This document shows, one piece after another, positions 46,808-55,398 of a stretch of DNA of 64,000 bases. The notes beneath the pieces were generated by a model. The model was not told the DNA's origin, ran no database searches, and saw nothing but the letters and a program-made list of their open reading frames with translations. Position 1 is the first letter of the stretch. Each line of letters starts with the position of its first letter. The translations under genes and the position numbers were made by a program. The stretch covers positions 289,991 through 353,990 of the forward strand of contig NZ_VUYU01000007.1 in NCBI RefSeq assembly GCF_011682065.1. Reading direction: 5' to 3'. Source of the DNA: Massilia rubra. GTDB lineage: Bacteria; Pseudomonadota; Gammaproteobacteria; Burkholderiales; Burkholderiaceae_D.

Positions 46808-48025
46808 CTATTTCTTGCCCAGGATCTTCTCGACCGGGGCCGGACGCAGGCGGAAGGCGTCCGGCATGCCCGAACCGAGCAGCGGGCGCAGGTACAGGCG
46901 GAAGGCATCGGTGACGTCGGTGCCGCTCTCGCTGATGAAGATGTCTTCCATCGTGCGCGTCTTGCCGGCCACGCTTTCCAAGGGCACCAGTTCATAGTCG
47001 ACCGAGTAGTAGCCGGTGCGCTTGATCGCCACCGAGCCGTCGCGGTCGCCCCACATCGCGAACTGCACCGCCTTTTCGCCCACTTCGCGCGCCTCGCGCT
47101 GGTCCACGTCCGACACGCAGCCGATGAAGGAGCGTTGCAGGTAGCCAAAGGTGTCGCCGCGCACGCGCTTGATGCCGAGCCTGGACTTGATTTCGTCGCA
47201 CAGCAGGTCGGCCAGCGCGCCGGTGCCCGACAGTTGCACATTACCGTGCGCATCGCGCTCGATGTCTTTGGACAGCAAACTGGCGATCGGCTCGCCCGAG
47301 GCGTCGTGGATGCCTTCGGACACGGCGATTACGCAGCGTCCGTAGCGCGCGTACGTGGCCTTGACGTCGGCCAGGAATTGCTCGAGCACGAAGGTGCGCT
47401 CGGGCAGGTAGATCAGGTGCGGGCCGTCGTCGGGAAACTTCTTGCCGAGCGCGGCGGCGGCGGTCAGGAAGCCGGCGTGCCGTCCCATCACCACCCCCAC
47501 GTACACGCCGGGCAAGGCCGCGTTGTCGAGGTTGGCGCCGGCGAAGGCTTGCGCCACGAACCGCGCGGCCGAGGGAAAGCCGGGCGTGTGGTCGTTGCCG
47601 ACCAAATCGTTATCGATGGTTTTGGGAATGTGAATGCAGCGCAGCGGATAGCCGGCTTGTTGTGCTTCCAGGCTGACGATGCGCACCGTGTCGGAGGAAT
47701 CGTTGCCGCCGATGTAGAAAAAATGCTCGATCTCGTGTGCGCGCAGCACCTCGAAAATCTTTTGGCAATACGCCATGTCGGGCTTGTCGCGGGTCGAACC
47801 GAGCGCCGAGGAAGGCGTCTTGCCGACCAGTTCGAGGTTGTGGCTGGTTTCCTGGGTCAGGTCGATGAAGTCTTCGTCGACGATGCCGCGCACCCCGTGC
47901 ATGGCGCCGTACACGCGCGTGACGTTGCGAAAGCGGCGCGCTTCGAGCACCACGCCGACCATCGACTGGTTGATCACGGCGGTGGGTCCGCCTCCCTGTG
48001 CGACCAGAATTTTTCCTGACGACAT
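46808..48025 (-). CDS. pfp: diphosphate-dependent 6-phosphofructokinase
   Basis: Interconverts fructose 6-phosphate and fructose 1,6-bisphosphate using PPi, so it serves glycolysis or gluconeogenesis. It has 405 residues. GGGPTAVINQSM is the N-terminal nucleotide/PPi site, IGGNDSSDTV (from residue 106) has Asp109 where ATP enzymes have Gly, the mark of PPi-dependence, and PKTIDNDL is the catalytic block. The start at MSSGK (48025) has AAGGAG at 6 bases; the ATG two codons earlier is immediately against the ribosome site. It is a single gene between the amidase pair and the second acylase. Confidence 0.94.
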   Translation of the reverse strand: MSSGKILVAQGGGPTAVINQSMVGVVLEARRFRNVTRVYGAMHGVRGIVDEDFIDLTQETSHNLELVGKTPSSALGSTRDKPDMAYCQKIFEVLRAHEIEHFFYIGGNDSSDTVRIVSLEAQQAGYPLRCIHIPKTIDNDLVGNDHTPGFPSAARFVAQAFAGANLDNAALPGVYVGVVMGRHAGFLTAAAALGKKFPDDGPHLIYLPERTFVLEQFLADVKATYARYGRCVIAVSEGIHDASGEPIASLLSKDIERDAHGNVQLSGTGALADLLCDEIKSRLGIKRVRGDTFGYLQRSFIGCVSDVDQREAREVGEKAVQFAMWGDRDGSVAIKRTGYYSVDYELVPLESVAGKTRTMEDIFISESGTDVTDAFRLYLRPLLGSGMPDAFRLRPAPVEKILGKK

Positions 48026-48056
48026 GTGCATCTCCTTGAAGTGATCAGCGGCGCTG

Positions 48057-48094
48057 AACAGGCAGTCTACCGCCAGGGCGGAGGACTGCCTGTT
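48057..48094 (-). terminator. strong hairpin upstream of pfp
   Basis: AACAGGCAGTC (48057-48067) pairs perfectly with GACTGCCTGTT (48084-48094). It lies 30 bases past the second acylase stop and may end that transcript; the U run is poor on this strand. Confidence 0.5.
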
Positions 48095-48098
48095 TCTT

Positions 48099-48125
48099 TA
48101 CAACTTACAACTTACAACTCACAGC
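48099..48125. repeat. short tandem repeat after the second acylase gene
   Basis: Three to four imperfect copies of about 8 bases (ACAACTT and variants) lie directly past the acylase stop. Simple slippage-prone DNA without evident function. Confidence 0.55.
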
Positions 48126-50567
48126 TTACGGCTTGGATGCCGGCTTGCCATCGGCCTTGCGCGTCACCGTCATTGTCGAGAACGCCGGATCGGCCTTGAT
48201 CTGCGCTTCCGTGTACGGCTGGGTGATCCATTCCTTCTTCGAGAAGCGCTCGGTCTGGTCGGCGAAATGCTTCGAGGCCGGGTCGGTCGATTGCGAGTAG
48301 GCCAACATGGCTTGCACTTGCGGGCCATCTTTGTTGAAGGACACGGTCTGGATGTAGCTGGTGCCGTAGATCACTTCGAGCTTGCCGTCGCCGCTTGGCA
48401 CGGTGCCGATCGCGTTGTACACGCCATCGGTGCCCTTGCCGCCGTGGATCGGAATGCGGCGGGTGCCGCGCGTGGCCAGCTGCACGTCGCCCCAGCGCGC
48501 ATCCTGCGACACGCCCAGCTTGGCCACGTCCTGCGCCGCCGCCGCCAGCGCCTGGCGCACCGTGGTCGCGATGGCCGGGTTGTCGAGGTTCAGGCCGCGC
48601 GGCGTGTTGACCGGGTCTGCCGGGTTGAACGGCACCGCCCACATGCCCGGCACGCGCAGGATGCGTTCCCACAGGCCGGTGAAGTACAGGTAGCCGATGT
48701 TGCTGTCGAGGTTGACGGTACGGTCCCACTGGTTCAGGCGCGCGCAGGCGGTCGTGATATCGCCGCTGCCGGCCTGTTCGCCACGGCACAGCGCCAGCAC
48801 ATCGTCCATGATCTGCTCGGCGTAGTAGACGCGGTTGCCCAGGGCCAGAGCTTGCAGTTGCGCGACCGTCATTTTGCGTCCGGCCAGGCCATCGGTGCCG
48901 GCCAGGCGCTTCTGCACCTGGGTGATGCCGAGGCGGGTGCGGCCGAACTGCTCGACATTGTCGACGCTGACGATGTCTGGATAGCCGGTGACCGGCGCCA
49001 GCGGATTGGAGAGCCAGGCGCTGTCGTTGGAGTTTTGCACGTAGTCGCTACGCAACAGGCGCGGCAGGCTGGCGCCGGCGAAGATGCCCGCTTGCGGCGC
49101 GTTGATGTCGGTGGCCGGCGCGCAGGCGCTGGTGGCGCCGTTGAGCACGAACAAGCCGCGCGCGGCCAGCGGTTTGAATGGCGCCGGCACGCAGGCCTCC
49201 TGCATGGCTTTTGTCACATGCGGCACCACGGTGACGTCCGCGAACAGGGCGGCGCCCTCTTTGTCGACGGCCAGGGTGTTGACCCACGGCAGGCCGACGG
49301 TGCGCTCGATCGAGGCCTTGAACTCGTCCATGTTGCGCGCGGTGTTCATGCCGTACCACTGTTCCAGCAGGCGATGGTTGCCGAGGTTGGCGTCGTTGAG
49401 CGAAAACGCCATGCCGGCATTCCAGTCGAGCTGGCCGGGAATCACGACCAGCGGGCCGTACTGGGTGCTGTAGAAAGTGCGGCTCTGGGTGCCCAGCACG
49501 CCGTCGGCGCCCTTGACCTCGACATTGACGGTCTTGCGCGTCATCGCTTGCGGCTTGCCGTCGACCAGGTACCTGGTCGGATCGCTCGGGTCGAGCGGCG
49601 TCATGTGCACCGTGAAGTGGGCCGAATTGTTGACCGTGTGGGTCCAGGCCAGGTTCTGGTTGAAGCCGATATTGACCATCGGCATGCCACCGAGGGCGGC
49701 GCCCATCGCGTCGAGCTTGCCCGGAATGGTCAGGTGCAGCTGGTAGAAACGCAGTGCGCCGCGCCATGGGAAGTGCGGGGTGCCGAGCAGCATGCCCTGG
49801 CCGTTGTCGGTGGCGTCCTTGCCCAGGGCCACGGCATTGCTGCCGGTGCGTTCGCGCATCGCGACCCAGTAATCGGGGTCCATCGGGTGCATGCCGGCCT
49901 TGGGCGGGACGGCCGGCAGCAAGCCATTCTGGCCGGGCGGGGTGGCGCCGGCGATGGCGGCGATGAACTGGCCGGAACTGGCTTCGGCGGCGTAGCGGCG
50001 CAGCAGCTTGACCATGTCCTGCTCGCTCACCTTGCGCACCCAGGAACCGTTCTTGCAGGCGGCCGGCAGGTTGTTCATGCCGGTTTTTTCGAGGTAATCG
50101 TTGTAGCCGGCGACATAGCCTTCGATCATCGCTTTCATCGGCGCCGAATGGGCGTTCCAGGCCGTTTTGACGGTCTCGTCGTCGTTGATGATGCGGTAAA
50201 AGAAGTCGGTTTGCAGGTTCGGAATATCCGAGGTCTGGCGCGTGGCGGTCGGGCCGAAGTGCTTCGAGCGCTCACCGCTGACGGTGGCAAATTCGTCGGC
50301 CAGCAGGCAGACGTTATCTTGCGAATAGGCGTACGCCACGCCGTAGGCGAGGCTGCCTTCGTCATTGGCCTTGATGTGCGGCACGCCGAACGAGGTGCGG
50401 CTGATCTCGGCCTGGTATTTGGCGGCCGTGTCGCCCGGCTTGGCCGAATTGTTCGAATTGGAATCGGTGGAATCGTCGTTACTGCAACCGGCGCTGAGGG
50501 CCATGGCGACAGCGCCGGCGAGCGCCAGCAGGCGGGGCGCGCGGTGGTTCTTGAAAGGGATGGTCAT
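48126..50567 (-). CDS. penicillin acylase family lipoprotein, paralogue 2
   Basis: A second Ntn hydrolase of the acylase family. It has 813 residues with lipobox SAGC (Cys28). The N-terminal SRTSFGVPHIKAND, spacer region at about 205-235 and Ser243 in RTGSNAVALGKDA match paralogue 1 along the whole length. Compared with it, the linker lacks the long Ala/Pro run and the segment after the lipobox is Asn/Asp/Ser-rich (SNDDSTDSNSNNS). Both have the same order of C-terminal blocks (SYIQTV, MLAYSQSTDPASKHFADQT), so they arose by duplication. They are separated by the amidase pair and pfp. Substrates may differ. Confidence 0.9.
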   Translation of the reverse strand: MTIPFKNHRAPRLLALAGAVAMALSAGCSNDDSTDSNSNNSAKPGDTAAKYQAEISRTSFGVPHIKANDEGSLAYGVAYAYSQDNVCLLADEFATVSGERSKHFGPTATRQTSDIPNLQTDFFYRIINDDETVKTAWNAHSAPMKAMIEGYVAGYNDYLEKTGMNNLPAACKNGSWVRKVSEQDMVKLLRRYAAEASSGQFIAAIAGATPPGQNGLLPAVPPKAGMHPMDPDYWVAMRERTGSNAVALGKDATDNGQGMLLGTPHFPWRGALRFYQLHLTIPGKLDAMGAALGGMPMVNIGFNQNLAWTHTVNNSAHFTVHMTPLDPSDPTRYLVDGKPQAMTRKTVNVEVKGADGVLGTQSRTFYSTQYGPLVVIPGQLDWNAGMAFSLNDANLGNHRLLEQWYGMNTARNMDEFKASIERTVGLPWVNTLAVDKEGAALFADVTVVPHVTKAMQEACVPAPFKPLAARGLFVLNGATSACAPATDINAPQAGIFAGASLPRLLRSDYVQNSNDSAWLSNPLAPVTGYPDIVSVDNVEQFGRTRLGITQVQKRLAGTDGLAGRKMTVAQLQALALGNRVYYAEQIMDDVLALCRGEQAGSGDITTACARLNQWDRTVNLDSNIGYLYFTGLWERILRVPGMWAVPFNPADPVNTPRGLNLDNPAIATTVRQALAAAAQDVAKLGVSQDARWGDVQLATRGTRRIPIHGGKGTDGVYNAIGTVPSGDGKLEVIYGTSYIQTVSFNKDGPQVQAMLAYSQSTDPASKHFADQTERFSKKEWITQPYTEAQIKADPAFSTMTVTRKADGKPASKP

Positions 50568-50721
50568 GTAGGTCTCGTGTTAGAAGCAATGATGGCGCAA
50601 CAGTGCGATATTTTATATCGAAATTACATCAAAATTGTAGAAATAATAACTTTGAGAAGCCGCTACGGACGTGGTAGAAATGGGCCGGCGGCAGGCCGCC
50701 GCCAGGCCCGCGCCAGCCTCC

Positions 50722-51087
50722 TTACAAGGGCTTGCCGTCCAGTGCGGCGCGCTCTGCTTTGGTCAGCGAAGAACGGGCTTTCTGGTACGACCAGGCCAGC
50801 AATTCGACCAGCCACTCGGGCGGAAAACTGCCTGCATCGACCAGCGTCACCCAATGAAAGCGGCCCATGTAGCGGGCCGGCTTTACACCAGGCATGGCGG
50901 TCAGCCCGAGGAACAGATCGGGCGCGACACGCAGACTGAAACGTCCCATTTCCGGTTCACTGGTCTTGAAGTAGGCAAACTTTTTTCCGCCCACCGCATA
51001 CACCAGAATATTGCCCGGACTCGCATGCAAAGTCTCGGTCGCATGCGCAAAGGCGCGGCAACGCTGTTGTAATTGTTGCGTGTTCAT
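50722..51087 (-). CDS. MmcQ/YjbR family protein
   Basis: A small cytoplasmic protein of the MmcQ/YjbR family with a CyaY-like DNA-binding fold. It has 121 residues. HASPGNILVYAVGGKKFAYF, EMGRFSLRVAPDLF, YMGRFHWVTLVDAGSFPPEWLVELLAWSYQKAR are typical blocks. Function in the family is not firmly known. It lies 15 bases upstream-side of the S9 peptidase stop on the same strand and could be co-transcribed with the peptidases. Confidence 0.88.
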   Translation of the reverse strand: MNTQQLQQRCRAFAHATETLHASPGNILVYAVGGKKFAYFKTSEPEMGRFSLRVAPDLFLGLTAMPGVKPARYMGRFHWVTLVDAGSFPPEWLVELLAWSYQKARSSLTKAERAALDGKPL

Positions 51088-51102
51088 GACAGTGGAATCG
51101 TT

Positions 51103-53151
51103 TCAAGGTGTGCCGATGTGGCGGCCGAGAAATTTTTCGACCCGTCCCCAGAAGTCGATGCGGTTTTTTGGCAACGCCCAGCCGTGCCCTTCTTCCTGGT
51201 ACACCACCCATTCGACGTTCGGGTTGGTGGCGATGACGGCGTCGCGGAATTTCTTGCCGTGATACAGAGGCACGCGCTTGTCGGCGGCGCCGTAGGCCAA
51301 CAGCAGCGGCTGGGTGATGCGCGCGGCCTGCTGCAGCGGCGAGGTGGCGCGCAGTTGGGCCGCGTCTTTGTCGGGGTCGCCGATCAGGATCGGCGCGCCG
51401 TACTTGAGGTAGCCGGCGGTCATGTCGGAGGCAAAGCTCCAGTGGCCTGTGTAGATCAGGTTGATGTCGGTCACGCCGACCCAGTTGATGCCGCACTTGT
51501 ACAGGGCCGCATCGTTCACCAGGCCCATCAGGGTGGCGTAGCCGCCATAGCTGGCGCCGGCGATGCAGATGCGCTTGGGGTCGGCGATGCCCTGGGCGAT
51601 CGCCCATTTGGTGGCGTCGGCAATGTCGTCCTGCATCTTCAAGCCCCATTGTTTCCAGCCGGCCTTGTAGTGTTTGTTGCCGAAGCCGGTGCTGCCGCGA
51701 AACTCGGGTTCCAGCACCGCATAGCCGCGCGAGGCCAGGAACTGGCTGTCGGCCGACCAGCCCCATTCGTTGCCGCGCACGTAAGGCCCGCCATGCACCA
51801 GCACCACCATCGGCAGGTTCTTGCGCTTGTCCTTGTCCACGCTGCCCGTGTTGGGCAAGGTGAGCCAGGCCGGCAACGGCAAGCCGTCGCGCGCCGCCAG
51901 GCGCACCAATTCCCGCTCGGCCATGTTGGCCGGCACGATGCGCTCATGGGTGCCGCCGACACCAATGAACTTGCCGGTCTCGCTGTTGTACAAGGCGTAG
52001 TACGCGGGTTGCCGGTCGGAATACGATTGCACCAGCACCCAAGGACTGTCGGGGCGCGCCGCCGGCTCGACCAGGTTGACGGTCGAGGGCAGGGCGGCGT
52101 CGATGCTCGCCTGCAGGGTTTTCATCTTGCTGTCGAACCACACCGTGGCGCGCGCGTCGCTCAGGTAGCGCACCCCGAGCAGCTTCTCGCCCGAGGTGAC
52201 CAGCTGACCGTTGAAGTCGTAGTCGGTCAGCGACACCAGCGGCTCGGCACTGATGCGCTTGTTGACCAGGTCGAAGGTATGCAGCGCCTGCTTGTCCTTG
52301 CCGGCGTCGCTCCGCACGTACAGGGTGCCGTCCGGACCGAAGGCCAGCGGTGTGAAGGCATCCTTGCCGCCCGCGTAGGCATCGAAGGAGGCCAGGGTGC
52401 GCCATTCATTGTTGGACGGATCGCGATACCAGATGGTCTGGGTATTTTTTTCCACCGTGATGCACAGGCGCGGTTCGCCCTTGTGGTCGAGCAGCCAGCC
52501 CTGGGCCGGCCCCGGCCGATTGACCGTCTCGGTCCGTCCGGTCACGGTGTTCAGGCGGATCAGGTTGACGTACTTGGTGTCGCCGTTCTCGCGGATGCCG
52601 TCGCGCTGGGGATTGACCACGTACACATCGTCGGAGGCTTGCGCGCCTTTCTGCCGCACCAGGAAGTGGTTGGGCGGCAAGGTAATCCTGGTCACGCTGT
52701 GTTGCTTGAGTGCCGCCCAGTTGACGTGCACCAGTTGCCTGAAATTACTGCCGTCCCGGTTCACCGCGAACAGGCCCGGGCCGCTGACGACGTCGCCCTG
52801 GCCGATGCTCTTGTCGGTCGAGTCCAGCACCAGGCGCTCGTTATTGACCCATTGGAAGTTGTTGACATCGCGGTCGTCGAACTGGGCCACGACCTTGGTG
52901 GCGTTGCTGGCCAGGTCGATCACGATCAGGCGGTCGCGCTTGTTATCGTTGGAAAAGCGCACCGCCAGGAACTTGCCGTTCGGTGAGAGTTCGGCATCGC
53001 TGAAGACCGTGTTGTCGAAAAAATCGGCGATCGGCGGCGGCGCCGGCGCGACCGGCTCGGCGGCAAAGGCGGGCGCGGCCAGGGCGCAGACGAGCAGGGC
53101 GCAGACGTGAAGGGCAGTAAGGTGCAGGCGGGAGGGGCGTAAAACGGGCAT
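51103..53151 (-). CDS. S9 family peptidase, paralogue 1
   Basis: A prolyl oligopeptidase-type serine peptidase, probably periplasmic. It has 682 residues from MPVLRPSRLHLTALHVC with signal peptide to about AAPAFA; the larger open frame is rejected because it overlaps the next gene. An N-terminal beta-propeller (LSPNGKFLAVRFSNDNKRD ... ) precedes the catalytic domain with GGPYVRGNEWGWSADSQFLASRGYAVLEPEFRGSTGFG, Ser534 in AGASYGGYATLMG, Asp in DKRVPLYHGKKF and His in EGHGWALP. It is a tandem duplicate of the next gene (83 bases apart). Oligopeptide substrate unknown. Confidence 0.93.
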   Translation of the reverse strand: MPVLRPSRLHLTALHVCALLVCALAAPAFAAEPVAPAPPPIADFFDNTVFSDAELSPNGKFLAVRFSNDNKRDRLIVIDLASNATKVVAQFDDRDVNNFQWVNNERLVLDSTDKSIGQGDVVSGPGLFAVNRDGSNFRQLVHVNWAALKQHSVTRITLPPNHFLVRQKGAQASDDVYVVNPQRDGIRENGDTKYVNLIRLNTVTGRTETVNRPGPAQGWLLDHKGEPRLCITVEKNTQTIWYRDPSNNEWRTLASFDAYAGGKDAFTPLAFGPDGTLYVRSDAGKDKQALHTFDLVNKRISAEPLVSLTDYDFNGQLVTSGEKLLGVRYLSDARATVWFDSKMKTLQASIDAALPSTVNLVEPAARPDSPWVLVQSYSDRQPAYYALYNSETGKFIGVGGTHERIVPANMAERELVRLAARDGLPLPAWLTLPNTGSVDKDKRKNLPMVVLVHGGPYVRGNEWGWSADSQFLASRGYAVLEPEFRGSTGFGNKHYKAGWKQWGLKMQDDIADATKWAIAQGIADPKRICIAGASYGGYATLMGLVNDAALYKCGINWVGVTDINLIYTGHWSFASDMTAGYLKYGAPILIGDPDKDAAQLRATSPLQQAARITQPLLLAYGAADKRVPLYHGKKFRDAVIATNPNVEWVVYQEEGHGWALPKNRIDFWGRVEKFLGRHIGTP

Positions 53152-53233
53152 GGATTGGCTCGGTAAAGGGAAGGGAGACCTTGTTTCTGTCTGTTCTGTC
53201 AATACTATCGTTTTGCTAACCGTGGCGCCAGTG

Positions 53234-55276
53234 CTATCGGTCGCCGGCCTCGCGCGGCGTGCCGATATGGCGCTGCAAGAATTGTTCGACCCGGCCCCAG
53301 AAATCGATGCGGTTCTTGGGCAAGGACCAGCCGTGCGCTTCCTCCTGGTACACCACCCATTCGACCTTGGGATTGTGCTCCTTGAGCGCCTCGACGAATT
53401 TCTTGCCGTGGTACAGGGGCACGCGCCGGTCGACCGCGCCGTAGGCCAGCAGCACCGGCTGGCGGATGCGCGCGGCCTGCAGCAATGGCGAGGTGGCGCG
53501 CAACTGGGCCGCATCCTTGACCGGGTCGCCGATCAGGGTCGGCGCGCCATACTTCAGGTAGTCGCTGCTCATGTCGGAGGCAAAGCTCCAGTGGCCCGTG
53601 TAGAGCAGGTTGATGTCGGTCACGCCGACCCAGTTGATGCCGCACTGGTACAAGGGGCCATCGTTCACCAGTCCCATCAGCGCGGCGTAGCCGCCGTAGC
53701 TGGCGCCGGCGATGCAGATGCGCTTGGGGTCGGCGATGCCCTGGGCGATGGCCCAGCGGGCGCCGTCGGCGAGGTCGTCCTGCATCTTCAAGCCCCATTG
53801 CTTCCAGCCGGCGTGGTAATGCGCCCTGCCGAAGCCGGTGCTGCCGCGGTATTCAGGTTCGAGCACCGCGTAGCCGCGCGAGGCCAGGAACTGGCTCTCG
53901 GCCGACCAGCCCCATTCGCCGCCGCGCACCCAGGGGCCGCCGTGCACCAGCAGCACCAGCGGCAGGTTCTTGCCCGTGCCCTTGGGCAAGGTCAGCCAGG
54001 CCGGGATGGTGAGGCCGTCGCGCGCCTTGTAGCGCACCGCTTCCTGCGCGGCCATGCTGGCCGGCACGATGCGTTCATGGGTGCTGCCGACCGGGTTGAA
54101 CTTGCCGCTCTCGAGGTTGTACAACAGGTAGCGCTCAGGCTGGCGGTCGGAATACGAGTGCACCAGCACCCACGGCGCCTCCGCGTGCGCCGCTACCTCG
54201 ACCAGGTTGACGGTGGCCGGCAGGGCGGCGTCGATGGCCGCCTGCAGGGTTTTCATGCGGGCGTCGAACCACACCGTCGAGCGGGCGTCGCTCAGGTAGC
54301 GCACGCCGAGCAGCTTGTCGCGCGTGGTGATCAGCTCGCCGCTGAAATCGTAGTCGGCCAGCACCACCAGCGGTTCCGCGCTGATCTGCAGGGTGCCCAG
54401 GTTGAAGGTATGCAGGGCCTGCTTGTCCTTGCCCCTGGCGCTCCTGACGACCAGGCTGCCGTCGGGGGCGAAGGCGAGCGGCGTGAAGGCATCCTTGCCG
54501 CCCAGGTAGGCGTCGAAGGCGGCGATCTCGCGCCATTGATTGTTGGCCGGGTCCAGGTACCAGGTGGTTTGGATATTCTTGTCGAGCGTGATGCAGATGC
54601 GCGGCTCGCCCTTGTGGTCGAGCAGCCAGTCGATCGCCGGGCCGGGCCGGCGCACCGTCTCGCTGCGCCCGGTCACGGTATTGAGGCGCAGCAGGTTGAC
54701 ATATTTGAGGTCGCCGTCGCCATGCATGCCGTCGCGCTTGGGATTGGTGACGTACACATCGTCCGAGGTTTGGGCCCCGGTCTGCCGTACCAGGAAATGG
54801 TTGGCCGGCAAAACGTTGCTGGCCACGACGTGCGCCTGCAAAAAGGACCCGTTCGCCTGCACCAGTTGGCGGAACCTGGCGCCGTCGCGGTTGACCGCGT
54901 ACAGGCCCGGCCAGTAGCGCTCGTCGCCCGGCCCGACGGTCTTGTCGGTGGTGTCGAGCACCAGGCGCTCGTTGTTGACCCACTGGAAATTGCGGACGTC
55001 GCGGTCGCTGAAGCTGGCCGCTACCTTGATAGCCTGGTTGGCCAGTTCGATCACGATCAGGCGGTCGCGCTGGTTGTCCTTGTTGTAGCGCACCGCGAGG
55101 AACTTGCCGTCGGGCGAAAGAAGCGCCGCGCTGAAGGCCGGGTTGTCGAAGAAGTCGGCCAGGGGCGGTGGCGGCGCGGCCGGCCCGGCGGCGCCGGCGG
55201 CGGGGATCAGCAGGGTCGTGGCGCACAGGAACGCGACACGCAACAAGTGCAGCAGGTGCGGCAGGTGGGCGGACAT
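53234..55276 (-). CDS. S9 family peptidase, paralogue 2
   Basis: The tandem partner of paralogue 1, of 680 residues. The signal peptide is at about 1-30 (LLRVAFLCATTLLIPAAGAAG). Blocks are nearly identical: LSPDGKFLAVRYNKDNQRD, GGPWVRGGEWGWSAESQFLASRGYAVLEPEYRGSTGFG, Ser526 in AGASYGGYAALMG, DRRVPLYHGKKF and EEAHGWSLPKNR. Most difference lies in the propeller blades and signal peptide, suggesting different substrates. It is probably co-transcribed with paralogue 1 and YjbR. Confidence 0.93.
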   Translation of the reverse strand: MSAHLPHLLHLLRVAFLCATTLLIPAAGAAGPAAPPPPLADFFDNPAFSAALLSPDGKFLAVRYNKDNQRDRLIVIELANQAIKVAASFSDRDVRNFQWVNNERLVLDTTDKTVGPGDERYWPGLYAVNRDGARFRQLVQANGSFLQAHVVASNVLPANHFLVRQTGAQTSDDVYVTNPKRDGMHGDGDLKYVNLLRLNTVTGRSETVRRPGPAIDWLLDHKGEPRICITLDKNIQTTWYLDPANNQWREIAAFDAYLGGKDAFTPLAFAPDGSLVVRSARGKDKQALHTFNLGTLQISAEPLVVLADYDFSGELITTRDKLLGVRYLSDARSTVWFDARMKTLQAAIDAALPATVNLVEVAAHAEAPWVLVHSYSDRQPERYLLYNLESGKFNPVGSTHERIVPASMAAQEAVRYKARDGLTIPAWLTLPKGTGKNLPLVLLVHGGPWVRGGEWGWSAESQFLASRGYAVLEPEYRGSTGFGRAHYHAGWKQWGLKMQDDLADGARWAIAQGIADPKRICIAGASYGGYAALMGLVNDGPLYQCGINWVGVTDINLLYTGHWSFASDMSSDYLKYGAPTLIGDPVKDAAQLRATSPLLQAARIRQPVLLAYGAVDRRVPLYHGKKFVEALKEHNPKVEWVVYQEEAHGWSLPKNRIDFWGRVEQFLQRHIGTPREAGDR

Positions 55277-55398
55277 AAAAACTCGCTGGTCGGAAGACGA
55301 AACGCGCGGCGTGGCGCCGTCGCCCGATCAATCCTAGGCGCTTGCCGGAGCGGCTGCCAGCGCGTTTCGCGGCGCCGCTGCGTTGTTACGACAATTCG

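Noticed and set aside
48267..50939. Long + strand ORF of 890 codons
   Set aside because: It covers the acylase gene in antisense and has no domain pattern; only the minus-strand frame has family motifs.
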